DNA of 64,000 nt from RCC1774 sp050330855 (GTDB lineage Bacteria; Cyanobacteriota; Cyanobacteriia; Thermosynechococcales; Thermosynechococcaceae), in NCBI GenBank assembly GCA_050330855.1, contig JBHJNL010000057.1, forward strand, positions 8,164 to 72,163, read 5' to 3'. Positions 1-8,837 of the stretch are shown piece by piece; the stretch's first letter is position 1; each line of letters begins with the position of its first letter. The position numbers and the translations under genes are program-made. A model generated the notes under the pieces. The model was given only the letters and a program-made list of their open reading frames with translations, searched no databases and was not told the DNA's origin.

Positions 1-515
1 CACTGGGGTCCGTCAGGATTTAGGGTAATAACTCCCAACTCTCCAGCAGCGCCTCGACGCCCCAAGAACAGATCGCCGTTGATAATAATGCCACCGCCGA
101 CGCCGGTCCCTAATGTCAGCAACATAAAATCTTGATAGTTGCGACCAGCCCCTAGCCAAGCTTCGCCCAGAGCCGCACAGTTGGCGTCATTGGCAATGGT
201 GGTGGGGCGTCCATCTAGGGCTTCAATTTGTGCAGCGATGGGGACTTCTATCCAGCCGGGGAGATTAAATGCAACTCTGGCGATGCGTCCCTGGGCATCC
301 GCTGGACCGGGGGTGCCGATACCGATTGCGATCGCAACTCTCTCTGGATCTACTTCTTTTAGCGCCGCAACAATGGCTGGAACAACAGCCTCTGGGATTG
401 CAGGCTGAGGCGTCTGAATAGATAGAGACTGGAGACAATCTCCGGTATCAGTAAACCGCCCTAATTTGACTGCGGTCCCACCAACATCTACCCCAATGAT
501 TTGATCAATACCCAT
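1..515 (-). CDS. ROK-family sugar kinase (glucokinase-like), 3' end cut by window edge
   Basis: The first ~171 codons are present and the reading frame stays open to the left edge. The start is the ATG at 513-515. The N-terminus carries the ROK/ASKHA phosphate-1 motif DVGGTAVK, followed by GIGTPGP, then ANDANCAALGEAWLGAGR and the phosphate-2 region LGTGVGGGIIING. These are the usual ROK glucokinase landmarks in the correct order. The C-terminal third, including the cysteine-rich zinc motif expected after the visible GAAGELGVITLNPDGPQC segment, lies outside the window. By family it would phosphorylate glucose or a related hexose with ATP. It sits 6 bp downstream of a small gene on the same strand and is probably co-transcribed with it. 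The substrate is inferred from the family only. Confidence 0.88.
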   Translation of the reverse strand, partial: MGIDQIIGVDVGGTAVKLGRFTDTGDCLQSLSIQTPQPAIPEAVVPAIVAALKEVDPERVAIAIGIGTPGPADAQGRIARVAFNLPGWIEVPIAAQIEALDGRPTTIANDANCAALGEAWLGAGRNYQDFMLLTLGTGVGGGIIINGDLFLGRRGAAGELGVITLNPDGPQ

Positions 516-521
516 GTCAGC

Positions 522-728
522 TCACTCGAAGACGTGAGTCTCGATACTCTCTTCCCAGGTCGATTGGTTGGGGGCTAGCTCCAAATATTGAGGATATAAA
601 GTTTGATTGACTAGCTGCTGAGCCTGATCAGGGGGCATGGTTAGCAGCCTTAATCGAGCAGCAACCTTTTCTGTAGCCAGCTCTTCAGACCCACGATCTA
701 TTCTGCGGAGTTCGGGCAACTGACTCAT
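522..728 (-). CDS. Small hypothetical protein upstream of the ROK kinase
   Basis: I do not recognise this 68-residue protein. It is soluble and acidic, with no membrane segment. The frame can be opened further upstream to 812, but the ATG at 728 gives the more plausible start (MSQLPELRRID), because the upstream residues look non-coding. Its stop lies 6 bp before the ROK kinase start, so the two probably form one transcript. No motif suggests a function. It could be a lineage-restricted accessory protein. Confidence 0.5.
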   Translation of the reverse strand: MSQLPELRRIDRGSEELATEKVAARLRLLTMPPDQAQQLVNQTLYPQYLELAPNQSTWEESIETHVFE

Positions 729-907
729 TGATAACAACTTTAATTTGGTATGTCCTGTGATGGATACATTTCTGTTAGACAAGGGCACTCTATTAAATAT
801 CAGCAAAGCCACTTCTCTATTGTAGAGACTGAATTTTCTCCAGAATGTAATCTTATTGGCAGTCCTCGTTACGCGGCGTTGGGCTGCTTTTATTTTGTAC
901 GGCCTCC

Positions 908-1396
908 TTAAGTGAGCGAAACTAGCAGGGCCACCGCATAGGCCACAATTCCTTCTTCGCGTCCGGTTGGCCCTAGCTTTTCGTTGGTGGTGGCCTTGAT
1001 ACCCACCTGATCGGGCTGGACCTTGAGGGTTTGGGAAAGGCGATCGCGCATCTCTGCTATATAAGGCTTCATTTTCGGTTGTTCCGCCACAATCACCGAA
1101 TCAATATTGCCCACCTGCCAACCCTTGTCATGAATCAACTGATTCACCTGGGACAGCAACTTGAGGCTATCGGCTCCTTTCCATTGCGGGTCTGTGGGCG
1201 GAAAATAATGACCAATATCGCCCAGACTTAGAGCACCTAAAAGGGCATCCATAATCGCATGGGTTAACACATCGGCATCGCTGTGGCCCACTAACCCCAG
1301 CTCATGCTCAATGTGGACTCCACCCAAAATTAAAGGTCGATCTGGACCAAGTTGATGAATGTCATAGCCGTTACCAACCCGAATATTTGCCACCAT
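908..1396 (-). CDS. ispF: 2-C-methyl-D-erythritol 2,4-cyclodiphosphate synthase
   Basis: This enzyme of the non-mevalonate (MEP) isoprenoid pathway converts CDP-ME 2-phosphate to ME-2,4-cyclodiphosphate with release of CMP. The ~162-residue product has the normal family length. It shows the metal-binding GYDIH motif near residue 10, the HSDADVLTHA motif with Asp and His ligands, DIGHYFPPTDPQWKGADS, and the C-terminal KATTNEKLGPTGREEGI signature. I place the start at the ATG at 1396 (MVANIRVGNGYDIH) rather than the upstream ATG at 1429, because family members begin just before the RVGNGYDIH strand. The preceding gene ends 1 bp upstream, which suggests translational coupling. Cytosolic; it supplies carotenoid, phytol and quinone side-chain precursors. 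Confidence 0.96.
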   Translation of the reverse strand: MVANIRVGNGYDIHQLGPDRPLILGGVHIEHELGLVGHSDADVLTHAIMDALLGALSLGDIGHYFPPTDPQWKGADSLKLLSQVNQLIHDKGWQVGNIDSVIVAEQPKMKPYIAEMRDRLSQTLKVQPDQVGIKATTNEKLGPTGREEGIVAYAVALLVSLT

Positions 1397-1397
1397 C

Positions 1398-1637
1398 TCA
1401 AGCCGCTTTCGACTGCAGCAACTGTTCAACGTTCTGAACTAAACGGGCCGTTGTTTCAGCCTGCTGCCGACTGGTTTCAGCCTGTTGCTGACTGACCCGT
1501 GATTGCGCCCGAGCTAACTCTTTAATTTCAGCTATATCATCACGAAACTCAGTTATTCCCTCTGTTAGACGACCGACTTGGTTCGTCAGCATCTCTAGGG
1601 ATTGTTCGATAGAAGAACTCGTGGTTTGATCCGCCAT
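1398..1637 (-). CDS. Small coiled-coil protein of unknown function
   Basis: This 79-residue protein is almost entirely predicted amphipathic helix. It has heptad-like spacing through LEMLTNQVGRLTEGITEF and a short internal duplication (QQQAETSRQQAET). There is no membrane segment, cysteine or enzymatic motif. It ends 1 bp before the ispF start codon, so it is probably the first gene of a two-gene operon. Similar short helical Q/A/E-rich ORFs are common in cyanobacteria and usually have no assigned function. A structural or adaptor role is only a guess. Confidence 0.55.
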   Translation of the reverse strand: MADQTTSSSIEQSLEMLTNQVGRLTEGITEFRDDIAEIKELARAQSRVSQQQAETSRQQAETTARLVQNVEQLLQSKAA

Positions 1638-1753
1638 CAGGCTTCATAAACTCCAAAGAAACAAGACACTCTCAATTCTACAGGGAATTTTAGACCACCG
1701 AAGCATAGGACATCGCCTCAAACATCAGTGCAGGCCACGCTTTATCTCAGGCG

Positions 1754-2470
1754 CTAGTCTATATCTTTCCAGAGGGCGATGCCGCCGAGGATGCCAGCCT
1801 GATTTGAGACGACAGTTACATTGGGCGGCAACTCAAACTTAATGCGCTTTGTTTCACCGCCACCAATGTATAGATGATCATAATTAAAGACTCGTTCTAG
1901 TGTTTCAATGGCTAATGCCAGACATCGATTCCACCCTTTACTGCCCTTTTTCTTCAGTGCCTTGCGACCCAACTGCTCTTCATAGGTTTTTCCCTTCAAA
2001 AATGGATGGTGGGCAATTTCAAGATTAGGAACCAGATGACCATCCGTAAATAGAGATGCACCAAACCCAGTACCCAAGGTCACCACCATCTCGACGCCCT
2101 TACCAGAGATGGCTCCATAGCCCTGAATATCAGCATCATTTGCCACCCGAATTGGCTTGTGCAGACGTTTAGATAGTGCCGTCGCTAAATCGAAATCAAC
2201 CCATTGTGAGGTGAGATTGACCGCTGTTTTAATCACCCCCCGTCGAACCACCCCCGGAAAGCCTACCGACACCTGCGTAAACTCACCTTGTGTCGCAGCC
2301 AACTGCTCAATCACGTCCAGGACCGCCTCTGGATGCGGGGGGTGAGGCGTCTTGATGCGATCGCGTTCGGTGATGGGTTGCCCCGACTCATCTAACACCA
2401 TTGCCTTAATGCCACTTCCACCAATATCCACTGCTAAAACACGCAGTGATTGCGTTTCAGGTGTGCTCAT
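1754..2470 (-). CDS. ppgK: ROK-family polyphosphate glucokinase-like protein
   Basis: The product is ~238 residues when started at the ATG at 2470 (MSTPETQSLRVLAVDIGG). The longer frame to 2632 has no coding character. The phosphate-binding motif DIGGSGIKAMVLD, FPGVVRRG, NDADIQGYGAISGKG and VTLGTGFGASLF are typical of the short, polyphosphate-dependent ROK glucokinases. Like those enzymes it lacks the CxCGxxGCxE zinc motif of ATP-dependent ROK kinases. The central KGKTYEEQLGRKALKKKG segment resembles the basic loop used to bind polyphosphate. It is a second ROK gene within 2.5 kb. Its start region overlaps the 5' side of the opposite-strand region before the phytol kinase gene. Assignment to polyphosphate rather than ATP use is from family features. 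Confidence 0.85.
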   Translation of the reverse strand: MSTPETQSLRVLAVDIGGSGIKAMVLDESGQPITERDRIKTPHPPHPEAVLDVIEQLAATQGEFTQVSVGFPGVVRRGVIKTAVNLTSQWVDFDLATALSKRLHKPIRVANDADIQGYGAISGKGVEMVVTLGTGFGASLFTDGHLVPNLEIAHHPFLKGKTYEEQLGRKALKKKGSKGWNRCLALAIETLERVFNYDHLYIGGGETKRIKFELPPNVTVVSNQAGILGGIALWKDID

Positions 2471-2668
2471 TCGGATTTCTACTCCAGCTTTTGGATTATG
2501 AATAGGGCGGTCAGCGAGGCTGAATCTCTGGCGGATAGAACTCGCCACCCAAGCAAAATCACTACCCACAAAATAGTAAGGGAAGTTGACCCCAGCCGGA
2601 TCACCCCTCTTTCCAGCAGAAACCGTAATCAACTACAGTTGGGGTTTAGAAGCGTTTTGATAGCCCTC

Positions 2669-3358
2669 ATGGATTGGCTCCCGACTTCAACAACTTTTTA
2701 TGTGCAACTTGCGATCGCAGGAGCCTGGGTGATCGGTGTTTTTGGTCTAGCCGAATTTCTCAAGCAACAGGGGAAGACCGATCCTGAGATTAACCGTAAG
2801 GTGGTTCACATTGGCGTCGGCAACGTCATTTTATTGGCCTGGTGGTTTGAGATCCCCACCTGGATCGGGCTAGCGGCATCGGTTGTCTTTAGTATTGTGA
2901 TGTTGCTCTCCTATCGATACCCCATCCTATCGAGTACCAGCGGCACCGGACGCAAAAGCTTGGGTACATTTTTCTATGCAGTCAGCATTGGCGTTTTAGT
3001 GGGCTGGTTTTGGCCGCTGGCATTGCCTCAATATGCCGTCATTGGCATCTTAATCATGACCTGGGGCGATGGTTTGGCCGCTCTCGTCGGTCAGAGGTGG
3101 GGACAGCATAAGTATCAGCTTTGGGGCATGGACAAAAGTTGGGAAGGCTCACTAACCATGGCCGTAGTCAGCGGATTAGTCGTAGCCTTGATTTTGTTGG
3201 TTACCCAGGGCAATGGGTGGCACACTTGGGTCAGTGCGATCGCAGTGGCCCTCGCTGCGGCAACCCTAGAATCCGTGTCTAAATTCGGCATCGACAATCT
3301 CACCGTGCCCATCGGGAGCGCGGCCCTCTGCTTTTTATGCAATGAGCTATGGTTGTAA
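2669..3358 (+). CDS. Phytol kinase / dolichol-kinase-family CTP transferase
   Basis: This 229-residue integral membrane protein has about seven hydrophobic segments. The motifs NRKVVHIGVGN near residue 50 and MTWGDGLAALVGQRWG near residue 130 match the cyanobacterial/plant phytol kinase (VTE5) family. That family phosphorylates phytol released from chlorophyll, using CTP, on the path to tocopherol and recycled chlorophyll. The KSWEGSLTMAVVSG and SKFGIDNLTVPI segments are also typical. I chose the ATG at 2669 (MDWLPTSTTF). The open frame extends back to 2450 but would overlap the divergent ppgK coding sequence. A second small membrane protein follows 27 bp downstream and may share the transcript. 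Confidence 0.85.
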   Translation: MDWLPTSTTFYVQLAIAGAWVIGVFGLAEFLKQQGKTDPEINRKVVHIGVGNVILLAWWFEIPTWIGLAASVVFSIVMLLSYRYPILSSTSGTGRKSLGTFFYAVSIGVLVGWFWPLALPQYAVIGILIMTWGDGLAALVGQRWGQHKYQLWGMDKSWEGSLTMAVVSGLVVALILLVTQGNGWHTWVSAIAVALAAATLESVSKFGIDNLTVPIGSAALCFLCNELWL

Positions 3359-3385
3359 ACGTAATTCATTGCGGAACGAAAAACC

Positions 3386-3568
3386 GTGAGTAGACCCAAT
3401 TCGTCCTGGGCGTTGAAGTGGTTTAGCTTTTTCTTTGCCGGAACCGCTGCCATTTATGTGTTGCGCGGGTTTGCAATTTTATCAATGTTACCGGGGTCCA
3501 TCCTGTGGGTGCTGCTCTTTTTCACCCTAGTAACGGGACTGCTGACAGCCTTACAAGCTCTGCGCTAG
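3386..3568 (+). CDS. Small two-helix membrane protein, unknown
   Basis: This 60-residue ORF starts with GTG at 3386 and holds two strong hydrophobic stretches (roughly residues 11-30 and 36-55) joined by a short loop. It begins 27 bp after the phytol kinase stop and has the same orientation, consistent with an operon. I recognise no family. The GTG start and the good membrane-protein composition make it credible but not certain. Confidence 0.5.
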   Translation: MSRPNSSWALKWFSFFFAGTAAIYVLRGFAILSMLPGSILWVLLFFTLVTGLLTALQALR

Positions 3569-3670
3569 GTCTACGCGGCCCACTGCCTACAAATCTGATA
3601 GAGCCATCCCCAAACAGGATAAATCGACCTACACTAAATAGGTGTGTCAATTGCATAGTGAAGGGATATC

Positions 3671-4690
3671 ATGGCTCCCGCCGTTCTGATCGAACAACTT
3701 CAAAAGCGCTACGGCACCGTTGATGCCGTTAAAGATGTGTCCTTCGAGATTGCCCCTGGACAAATCTTTGGATTACTGGGTCCTAATGGAGCGGGTAAAA
3801 CCACCACCCTCCGATGTTTGTGTAGCCTGACGATGCCCGATGCAGGCAAGATTGAAGTCTCTGGCATCTCGGTTCCAGAGCATCCACGAGCGGCTCGCCA
3901 ACTCTTAGGATATGTCGCCCAAGACGTTGCTCTCGATAAAGTGCTGACGGGCAAAGAAATGCTGCAGCTCCAGGCGGCGCTCTACCATATTCCGGCAAAA
4001 GACATTGAAGCGCGCATCCAAATGGCCCTGAAGCTGCTCAGTTTGGAAGCCTTCGCAGATAAGAAAACCGGAACCTATTCAGGTGGTATTAAAAAGCGAT
4101 TAGACCTAGCAGCGGGTCTTCTGCATCAGCCCGCTGTACTTGTACTTGATGAACCCACCGTCGGCCTCGACATTGAAAGCCGCGTTGTGATTTGGGACTT
4201 TCTGCGCCAGCTTCGCGACCAGGGCACCACTATCTTGATCACGAGCCACTACCTTGAAGAAGTGGATGCCTTAGCCGATAGCGTCGCCATTATTGATCAG
4301 GGCAAGGTGATTGCCGAAGGCAGTCCCTCAGAGCTTAAGGATCAGGTGGGGGGCGATCGCATCACCCTCCGCATTCGTGAGTTCACCTCTGACGAAGAAG
4401 CCCAAACAGCTAAATCGATGACGGCAGCTATGCCCTTTGTGCAGGATGTGATCATCAACGGCGCTCAGGGTAACTCTTTGAATCTAGTCGTCACACCACA
4501 GAGCGACGCGCTGCTGACGATTCAGCAAGCCCTTAAAGAAGCCGGACTGCCGGTTTTCGGGATTGCCCAGTCTCGCCCCAGCCTTGATGACGTTTATCTT
4601 GCCGCCACCGGCCAAACCTTAATGGATGCTGAAATAGCCGCCTCTGGCAACCGAGATGCCAAAAAAGAACGCAAGCAAAATATGCGCTAA
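3671..4690 (+). CDS. ABC transporter ATP-binding protein (DrrA type)
   Basis: This is the ATPase subunit of an ABC-2 exporter. The 339-residue protein has Walker A GPNGAGKTTT at residues 37-46, signature YSGGIKKRL at about 136-144 and Walker B VLVLDEPTVGLD at about 156-167. It then has the switch histidine region ITSHYLEE and a ~100-residue C-terminal domain typical of the DrrA/daunorubicin-resistance subfamily. The ABC-2 permease follows 55 bp downstream and is its obvious partner. By family the pair exports a hydrophobic substrate or polysaccharide/lipid. Nothing local identifies the cargo. The C-terminal tail is basic (RDAKKERKQNMR). Confidence 0.92.
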   Translation: MAPAVLIEQLQKRYGTVDAVKDVSFEIAPGQIFGLLGPNGAGKTTTLRCLCSLTMPDAGKIEVSGISVPEHPRAARQLLGYVAQDVALDKVLTGKEMLQLQAALYHIPAKDIEARIQMALKLLSLEAFADKKTGTYSGGIKKRLDLAAGLLHQPAVLVLDEPTVGLDIESRVVIWDFLRQLRDQGTTILITSHYLEEVDALADSVAIIDQGKVIAEGSPSELKDQVGGDRITLRIREFTSDEEAQTAKSMTAAMPFVQDVIINGAQGNSLNLVVTPQSDALLTIQQALKEAGLPVFGIAQSRPSLDDVYLAATGQTLMDAEIAASGNRDAKKERKQNMR

Positions 4691-4745
4691 GCCTCAGTTA
4701 CGTCCCCCTAACACGTCCCCTTAATCTGCAAGCTTAAATACTGCT

Positions 4746-5633
4746 ATGACCACCACCCTTGATCCCAAAACCGCTTCTTCTCCCGTGCTGTCTCGCGCTG
4801 AGCTACTGGCAACGCCAGGGATTGTGTCTGGTGAGTTTATTCAAGAAACCCTTGCCTTAACCCGCCGCCTATTTATTCAGCTCAAACGCCGACCCACAAC
4901 GCTGATTGCAGGTATTATTCAGCCACTCATGTGGTTAGTTCTTTTTGGCGCTTTATTTGAGAACGTCCCTGCAGGCTTGTTTGGCACGAGCCAGAGTTAT
5001 GGTCAGTTTCTCTGTGCGGGCGTGATTGTATTTACGGCCTTTAGTGGGGCGCTTAACGCAGGCTTGCCGGTGATGTTTGATCGCGAGTTTGGTTTTCTCA
5101 ATCGATTGCTGGTGGCTCCCCTCGCCTCTCGATTTTCGATTGTGCTGGCCTCTGCCATTTTTATCACCACGCTCAGCCTTATTCAAACCGTTGCGATTGT
5201 GGTCACCAGCGTTTTTCTGGGGGCAGGTCTACCTGGGGCAGCCGGTTTAGGGGTGATGGCTGCGATCGTGCTGATGCTGGTATTGGGTGTTACCGCGCTT
5301 AGTCTAGGGCTATCCTTTGCCCTGCCGGGCCACATTGAGCTATTGGCAGTTATCTTTGTCACAAACCTACCACTGTTGTTTGCCAGCACAGCCCTAGTAC
5401 CTTTGGCTTTTATGCCCACTTGGCTACAGTTTGTGTCTAGCCTGAATCCGCTCAGCTTTGCCATTGAGCCAATTCGCTACCTCTACCTCCATAGCGACTG
5501 GACCTTTGCCAGCATTGTCATGGACGCGCCTTGGGGTTCTGTGAGCTTGGGAGGGGCGTTGATTCTGTTGGCGGGGTTTGATGCGATCGCACTTTTCAGC
5601 ATCCAGCGTTTGCTGTACCGCCGCCTCAGCTAG
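4746..5633 (+). CDS. ABC-2 type transporter permease (DrrB type)
   Basis: The 295-residue protein has a soluble N-terminal ~40 residues, the amphipathic FIQETLALTRRLFIQLKRRP segment typical of ABC-2 permeases, and about six transmembrane helices. The central motif GGLPVMFDREFGFLNRLLVAP-like region (here NAGLPVMFDREFGFLNRLL) is characteristic of DrrB-like subunits. The end LSSLNPLSFAIEPIRYLYL-like segment is also classic. It is encoded directly after the cognate ATPase gene on the same strand and should form the membrane channel of that exporter. Confidence 0.9.
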   Translation: MTTTLDPKTASSPVLSRAELLATPGIVSGEFIQETLALTRRLFIQLKRRPTTLIAGIIQPLMWLVLFGALFENVPAGLFGTSQSYGQFLCAGVIVFTAFSGALNAGLPVMFDREFGFLNRLLVAPLASRFSIVLASAIFITTLSLIQTVAIVVTSVFLGAGLPGAAGLGVMAAIVLMLVLGVTALSLGLSFALPGHIELLAVIFVTNLPLLFASTALVPLAFMPTWLQFVSSLNPLSFAIEPIRYLYLHSDWTFASIVMDAPWGSVSLGGALILLAGFDAIALFSIQRLLYRRLS

Positions 5634-5707
5634 TTGCGTTGATGGGGCAGTTATCTATCGAGCGAAAAATTCGGGGCGTGCCTGCGCTTCATCAAGAACA
5701 TTCGTCG

Positions 5708-6541
5708 CTATTGTGGCTCCGATCTCTGTTGGCACTGGGGACAATAGTAATATCGTCGTCCACTGGCTAATTCTTTAACAATGAGGGTACCGCACACAAA
5801 ACACGGCTGTTCTGCCCTGCTAAATACCCAATGACGATAGTGTCGCCGACGCACCCCTTCAGTCTTGAGCTGCTTGGCTAAGGCGATATCATTGGTAATA
5901 CCGCCGGTTTGGTAGGACTGCTTGGGAATATCTAGAGACGCTGCTGCAAGCGCCTGGAGCTGGGCGGTGGTGCAATCCACCGGACGACACTGGGGATGTA
6001 CCCGAGCCACGAATAGAATCTCGCTGCGGAGGTAGTTGCCTAGACCAGCCAGAAAATGCTGATCTAACAGCAAGGTCGTCAGACGGCGGCGATGGAATTG
6101 GGGCAATCGGAGTCGTTCTTCTACCGTCTGTACAGTCATCTGAGTGCTCAAAATATCGGGACCAATCTGGCTCAAGAAGGGATGGGACAGAATTGTATCT
6201 TTATCAAGCACTTCGATGTCAGACGCGCTGTAGAGGAGAGCAGACTTGCGATCGCAATGAATAGCCAACCTCAACTGACGATTGGTGTCGGGGTAGTGAT
6301 AGGCCCGCCGCACCATCCACTTCCCATAGAGCTGATTATGGCTGTAAATGCTGAGGTCATTGTCAAAATGAATCAGCATCGCCTTACCGCAGGTTTGTAC
6401 GGCGGTGATCTGGCTGTCGCTCAGCGCCGCCCCCTGCCCCTGTAGATGCGGGAAGGCAAACCAAACCTCCTGAAGCGGTTGACGCACTACGGCAGCAGCA
6501 ACTCGATCTGCCGCTTGTCTAATTTCAGGACCTTCAGGCAC
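5708..6541 (-). CDS. nei: Endonuclease VIII (Fpg/Nei-family DNA glycosylase)
   Basis: This base-excision-repair glycosylase/AP lyase removes oxidised pyrimidines. The 277-residue product begins MPEGPEIRQAADRV. The Pro following the initiator Met is the catalytic nucleophile and the Glu is the general acid. The sequence MPEGPE rather than MPELPE favours Nei over Fpg. The H2TH region (LDQHFLAGLGNYLRSEILF) is present. The C-terminal zinc finger is intact, with paired cysteines CFVC...CPQC at about residues 250-273. A strong bidirectional-looking terminator lies just upstream (6577-6608), so it is transcribed separately from the DUF3155 gene. Confidence 0.93.
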   Translation of the reverse strand: MPEGPEIRQAADRVAAAVVRQPLQEVWFAFPHLQGQGAALSDSQITAVQTCGKAMLIHFDNDLSIYSHNQLYGKWMVRRAYHYPDTNRQLRLAIHCDRKSALLYSASDIEVLDKDTILSHPFLSQIGPDILSTQMTVQTVEERLRLPQFHRRRLTTLLLDQHFLAGLGNYLRSEILFVARVHPQCRPVDCTTAQLQALAAASLDIPKQSYQTGGITNDIALAKQLKTEGVRRRHYRHWVFSRAEQPCFVCGTLIVKELASGRRYYYCPQCQQRSEPQ

Positions 6542-6576
6542 AAAGACTATCTCACCTAAGCTCTGTTTACCCCATA

Positions 6577-6608
6577 AAAAAGTGGAGACTCTATAGCCTC
6601 CACTTTTT
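6577..6608 (-). terminator. Rho-independent terminator between DUF3155 gene and nei
   Basis: A perfect 11-bp inverted repeat (AAAAAGTGGAG / CTCCACTTTTT) encloses a 10-nt loop. Read on the minus strand it lies 21 bp beyond the stop of the DUF3155 gene and ends in a run of T, so it should terminate that transcript. The A/T flanks would also allow it to work on the plus strand. Confidence 0.85.
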
Positions 6609-6628
6609 GTTATTTTTCGGAGCTAGAC

Positions 6629-6955
6629 TTAACCTGCGGCAACCGCAACAGCACCTTCAGGAATACTCTCTATCTCGTCTACCTCAAAGCGTAGACTCGG
6701 AAACAGGAAGTGGTTCTCTTCAACATACTGGGCACCGAATAATCCTTTCTCTGCCCAGAAATAGCGGTCGGTGGTGTGTTCATTCCTTTTGACCAGCAAC
6801 AAAGCCGGAGGAACAATACCGACATCCTGAATATACTTTCGAGCAGCAGTTACGGGCTTGTCTTCACCGCTTTCAATACTGAACTGAGGTATACTCTCTA
6901 GAATCCTCCGTCCTTCTTGACGACGACGACTCTTACGCTTCCGTCTTCTTGCCAA
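6629..6955 (-). CDS. DUF3155 family protein, cyanobacterial conserved
   Basis: This 108-residue protein has a strongly basic N-terminus (RRRKRKSRRR) followed by a soluble domain with AARKYIQDVGIVPPALLLVKRNEHTTDRYFWAEKGLFGAQY. That matches my memory of the cyanobacteria-restricted DUF3155 family. Function is unknown. The basic patch suggests nucleic-acid or ribosome contact, but this is inference. It is a single-gene unit with a strong terminator 21 bp downstream and an A/T-rich ~225 bp leader upstream. Confidence 0.8.
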   Translation of the reverse strand: MARRRKRKSRRRQEGRRILESIPQFSIESGEDKPVTAARKYIQDVGIVPPALLLVKRNEHTTDRYFWAEKGLFGAQYVEENHFLFPSLRFEVDEIESIPEGAVAVAAG

Positions 6956-7182
6956 AGCCTGACCTCCCTTGGAACTACTGAGCTGTAGTTCTTGTTACAA
7001 AACTAGGCCTGATTATAGCGATTGCATACAGAAAACTCAACTTTAGTTAAAGTTTTACAACGCTCAAACTTTGTATCCCTTGATACTCCGATCAAGTCAC
7101 GTATTTCACTGTAAAGAATTGTAAGTTTTAGCGCTGCTCTGAGGTTATAAAACTGAGCTGCTTGGTTGGCCGTAAAAATCGA

Positions 7183-7572
7183 TCAATGACCTTCGACCAG
7201 GCTTCGATAAGCCTCTACTGAGAGGGCGTCTTCTAGTTCAGAGGGGTCGCTCAACTGAATCTTTAGTAGCCAGCCACCTTGGTAGGGATCTTCCGCTAAG
7301 GTTTCGGGGGTGTCTACAACGGCTGTGTTGTACTCAATGACTTTGCCGGTGACGGGTGCATACAGATCTTCAACGGCTTTCACTGACTCGATATTGCCGC
7401 AGGTTTCACCTTTGGTGAGCTGCTCATCAACTTCAGGGAGTTCAACAAATACGATGTCTCCAAGCTGATCGACGGCGTAGGCGGTGATGCCAATCGTGGC
7501 GACATCCCCGTCTAGATGAATGTATTCATGGGAATCAAAGTATTTGAGATTGTCTGGATATTCAAAGCTCAT
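7183..7572 (-). CDS. gcvH: Glycine cleavage system H protein
   Basis: This lipoyl-carrying shuttle protein of the glycine decarboxylase complex carries the aminomethyl group between the P, T and L proteins, in photorespiratory glycine breakdown. The product has 129 residues, the usual length. The lipoylated lysine is Lys65 in the GNIESVKAVEDLYAPVTG segment. The N-terminal HEYIHLDGDVATIGIT and the GGWLLKIQ motif are standard. It lies 58 bp downstream of gcvT on the same strand and should share a transcript with it. The gcvP gene that often completes this cluster is not adjacent. Confidence 0.97.
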   Translation of the reverse strand: MSFEYPDNLKYFDSHEYIHLDGDVATIGITAYAVDQLGDIVFVELPEVDEQLTKGETCGNIESVKAVEDLYAPVTGKVIEYNTAVVDTPETLAEDPYQGGWLLKIQLSDPSELEDALSVEAYRSLVEGH

Positions 7573-7630
7573 GGAATGCTCCGGTGGTGCGGGTTTAACC
7601 AGTCTAGCGAATATTGTGCACGACTTTCGC

Positions 7631-8734
7631 CTATTTGGGGCGGCGATAAAAAGGCCGTTTTACAACCGTCGCAGCACATTGCTTACCCCGAATTTCTACG
7701 GTGACGGATTGCCCGATCTTCGCGAATTCGGGGGGGAGGTAGGCAAGGGCGATCGCAACTCCCAAGGTCGGCGAAAAGGAGCCACTGGTGACAGTTCCCA
7801 CAGCCTCTGTGTCAACACAGACAGGATAGTCATGGCGGGCGATATTACGGCCTTCCATCTGCAGCCCCACCAACCGCTTAGAAACCCCAGCCTCTTGCTG
7901 CTGCTTGAGGGCAGAGTGCCCGATAAAATCACCCTCAAAATTGAGCAGCCACTTGAGGCCCGCTTCTAGCGGTGTCGTGGTGTCATTAATATCTTGTCCG
8001 TAGAGCGCCATCGCAGCTTCTAGCCGCAGCGTATCGCGAGCGCCGAGACCACAGGGGGCAACCCCTTGATCCATGAGTGTCTGCCAGAGCTGACGACCGA
8101 CCGCTGGTGTCACCATCACCTCGAAGCCATCTTCTCCGGTGTAGCCTGTGCGAGCGAACCAAGCAGGCTGCTCTAAAATCGTGCCAGACTGGTGTCGATA
8201 GTTTCCAATCACAGAGAGATCAGTGGGGGTGAGCGACTGTAGAATCTTGACTGCCTCTGGACCCTGGACTGCAATCAGCACTCGCTCTGCCGAGACATCC
8301 TGAAAACCCAACGCTTCTGCAGAACAATGTTCTAATAACCAAGCTTTATCTTTATCCGTCGTTGAAGCATTGACAATGAGTTTTCCTCGTTCAACTCCTG
8401 CATCGTCTACGCCCTCATAGTAAAAAATCAGGTCATCGACAATACCGGCCTGGGGATTGAGAAACACCGAATACTTGGCCTGTCCCGGTTCGAGCTGACC
8501 CAAATCAGAGGGCACCAAAGTCTGAAGCTGCTGACGCAGATCTTTACCCTTGAGCAAAAACTTACCCATGTGAGAGATGTCGAACATCCCCGCCTGCTGC
8601 CGAACGCTGTGATGCTCTGCCGTAATGCCTTGATACTGCACGGGCATATCCCAGCCACCAAACCCCATCATTCGAGCCTTGAGATCTTGATGCTGCTGAA
8701 AGAGTGGTGTTTGCTTAAGGTCCACTGGGGCCAC
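7631..8734 (-). CDS. gcvT: Aminomethyltransferase (glycine cleavage T protein)
   Basis: The T protein transfers the methylene group from the lipoyl arm of GcvH to tetrahydrofolate and releases ammonia. The 367-residue product has the N-terminal GCV_T domain (GFGGWDMPVQYQG, MFDISHMGKF, the YTGEDGFEV folate-site region, ARDTLRLEAAMALYGQDI) and a C-terminal barrel domain with GTVTSGSFSPTLGVAIALAYLP. The most upstream supported start is GTG at 8734, with a GAGG Shine-Dalgarno-like sequence upstream and no ATG nearby. It forms an operon with gcvH. I looked for a glycine riboswitch in the ~100 bp leader and did not see a convincing one. Confidence 0.96.
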   Translation of the reverse strand: MAPVDLKQTPLFQQHQDLKARMMGFGGWDMPVQYQGITAEHHSVRQQAGMFDISHMGKFLLKGKDLRQQLQTLVPSDLGQLEPGQAKYSVFLNPQAGIVDDLIFYYEGVDDAGVERGKLIVNASTTDKDKAWLLEHCSAEALGFQDVSAERVLIAVQGPEAVKILQSLTPTDLSVIGNYRHQSGTILEQPAWFARTGYTGEDGFEVMVTPAVGRQLWQTLMDQGVAPCGLGARDTLRLEAAMALYGQDINDTTTPLEAGLKWLLNFEGDFIGHSALKQQQEAGVSKRLVGLQMEGRNIARHDYPVCVDTEAVGTVTSGSFSPTLGVAIALAYLPPEFAKIGQSVTVEIRGKQCAATVVKRPFYRRPK

Positions 8735-8837
8735 GGTTGCGCCTCTACTTGCGAATGGGAGCCTTTAATTTAACATCATCGGAACCTCCGTGAGACTCCC
8801 GCCATAGCAAAGCTTGGCGGTGAGAATCTGTCAATGA

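Noticed and set aside
8735..8837. Possible glycine riboswitch before gcvT
   Set aside because: The leader is only ~100 nt and shows a simple CCGCCA/TGGCGG hairpin. I could not find the conserved glycine aptamer core.
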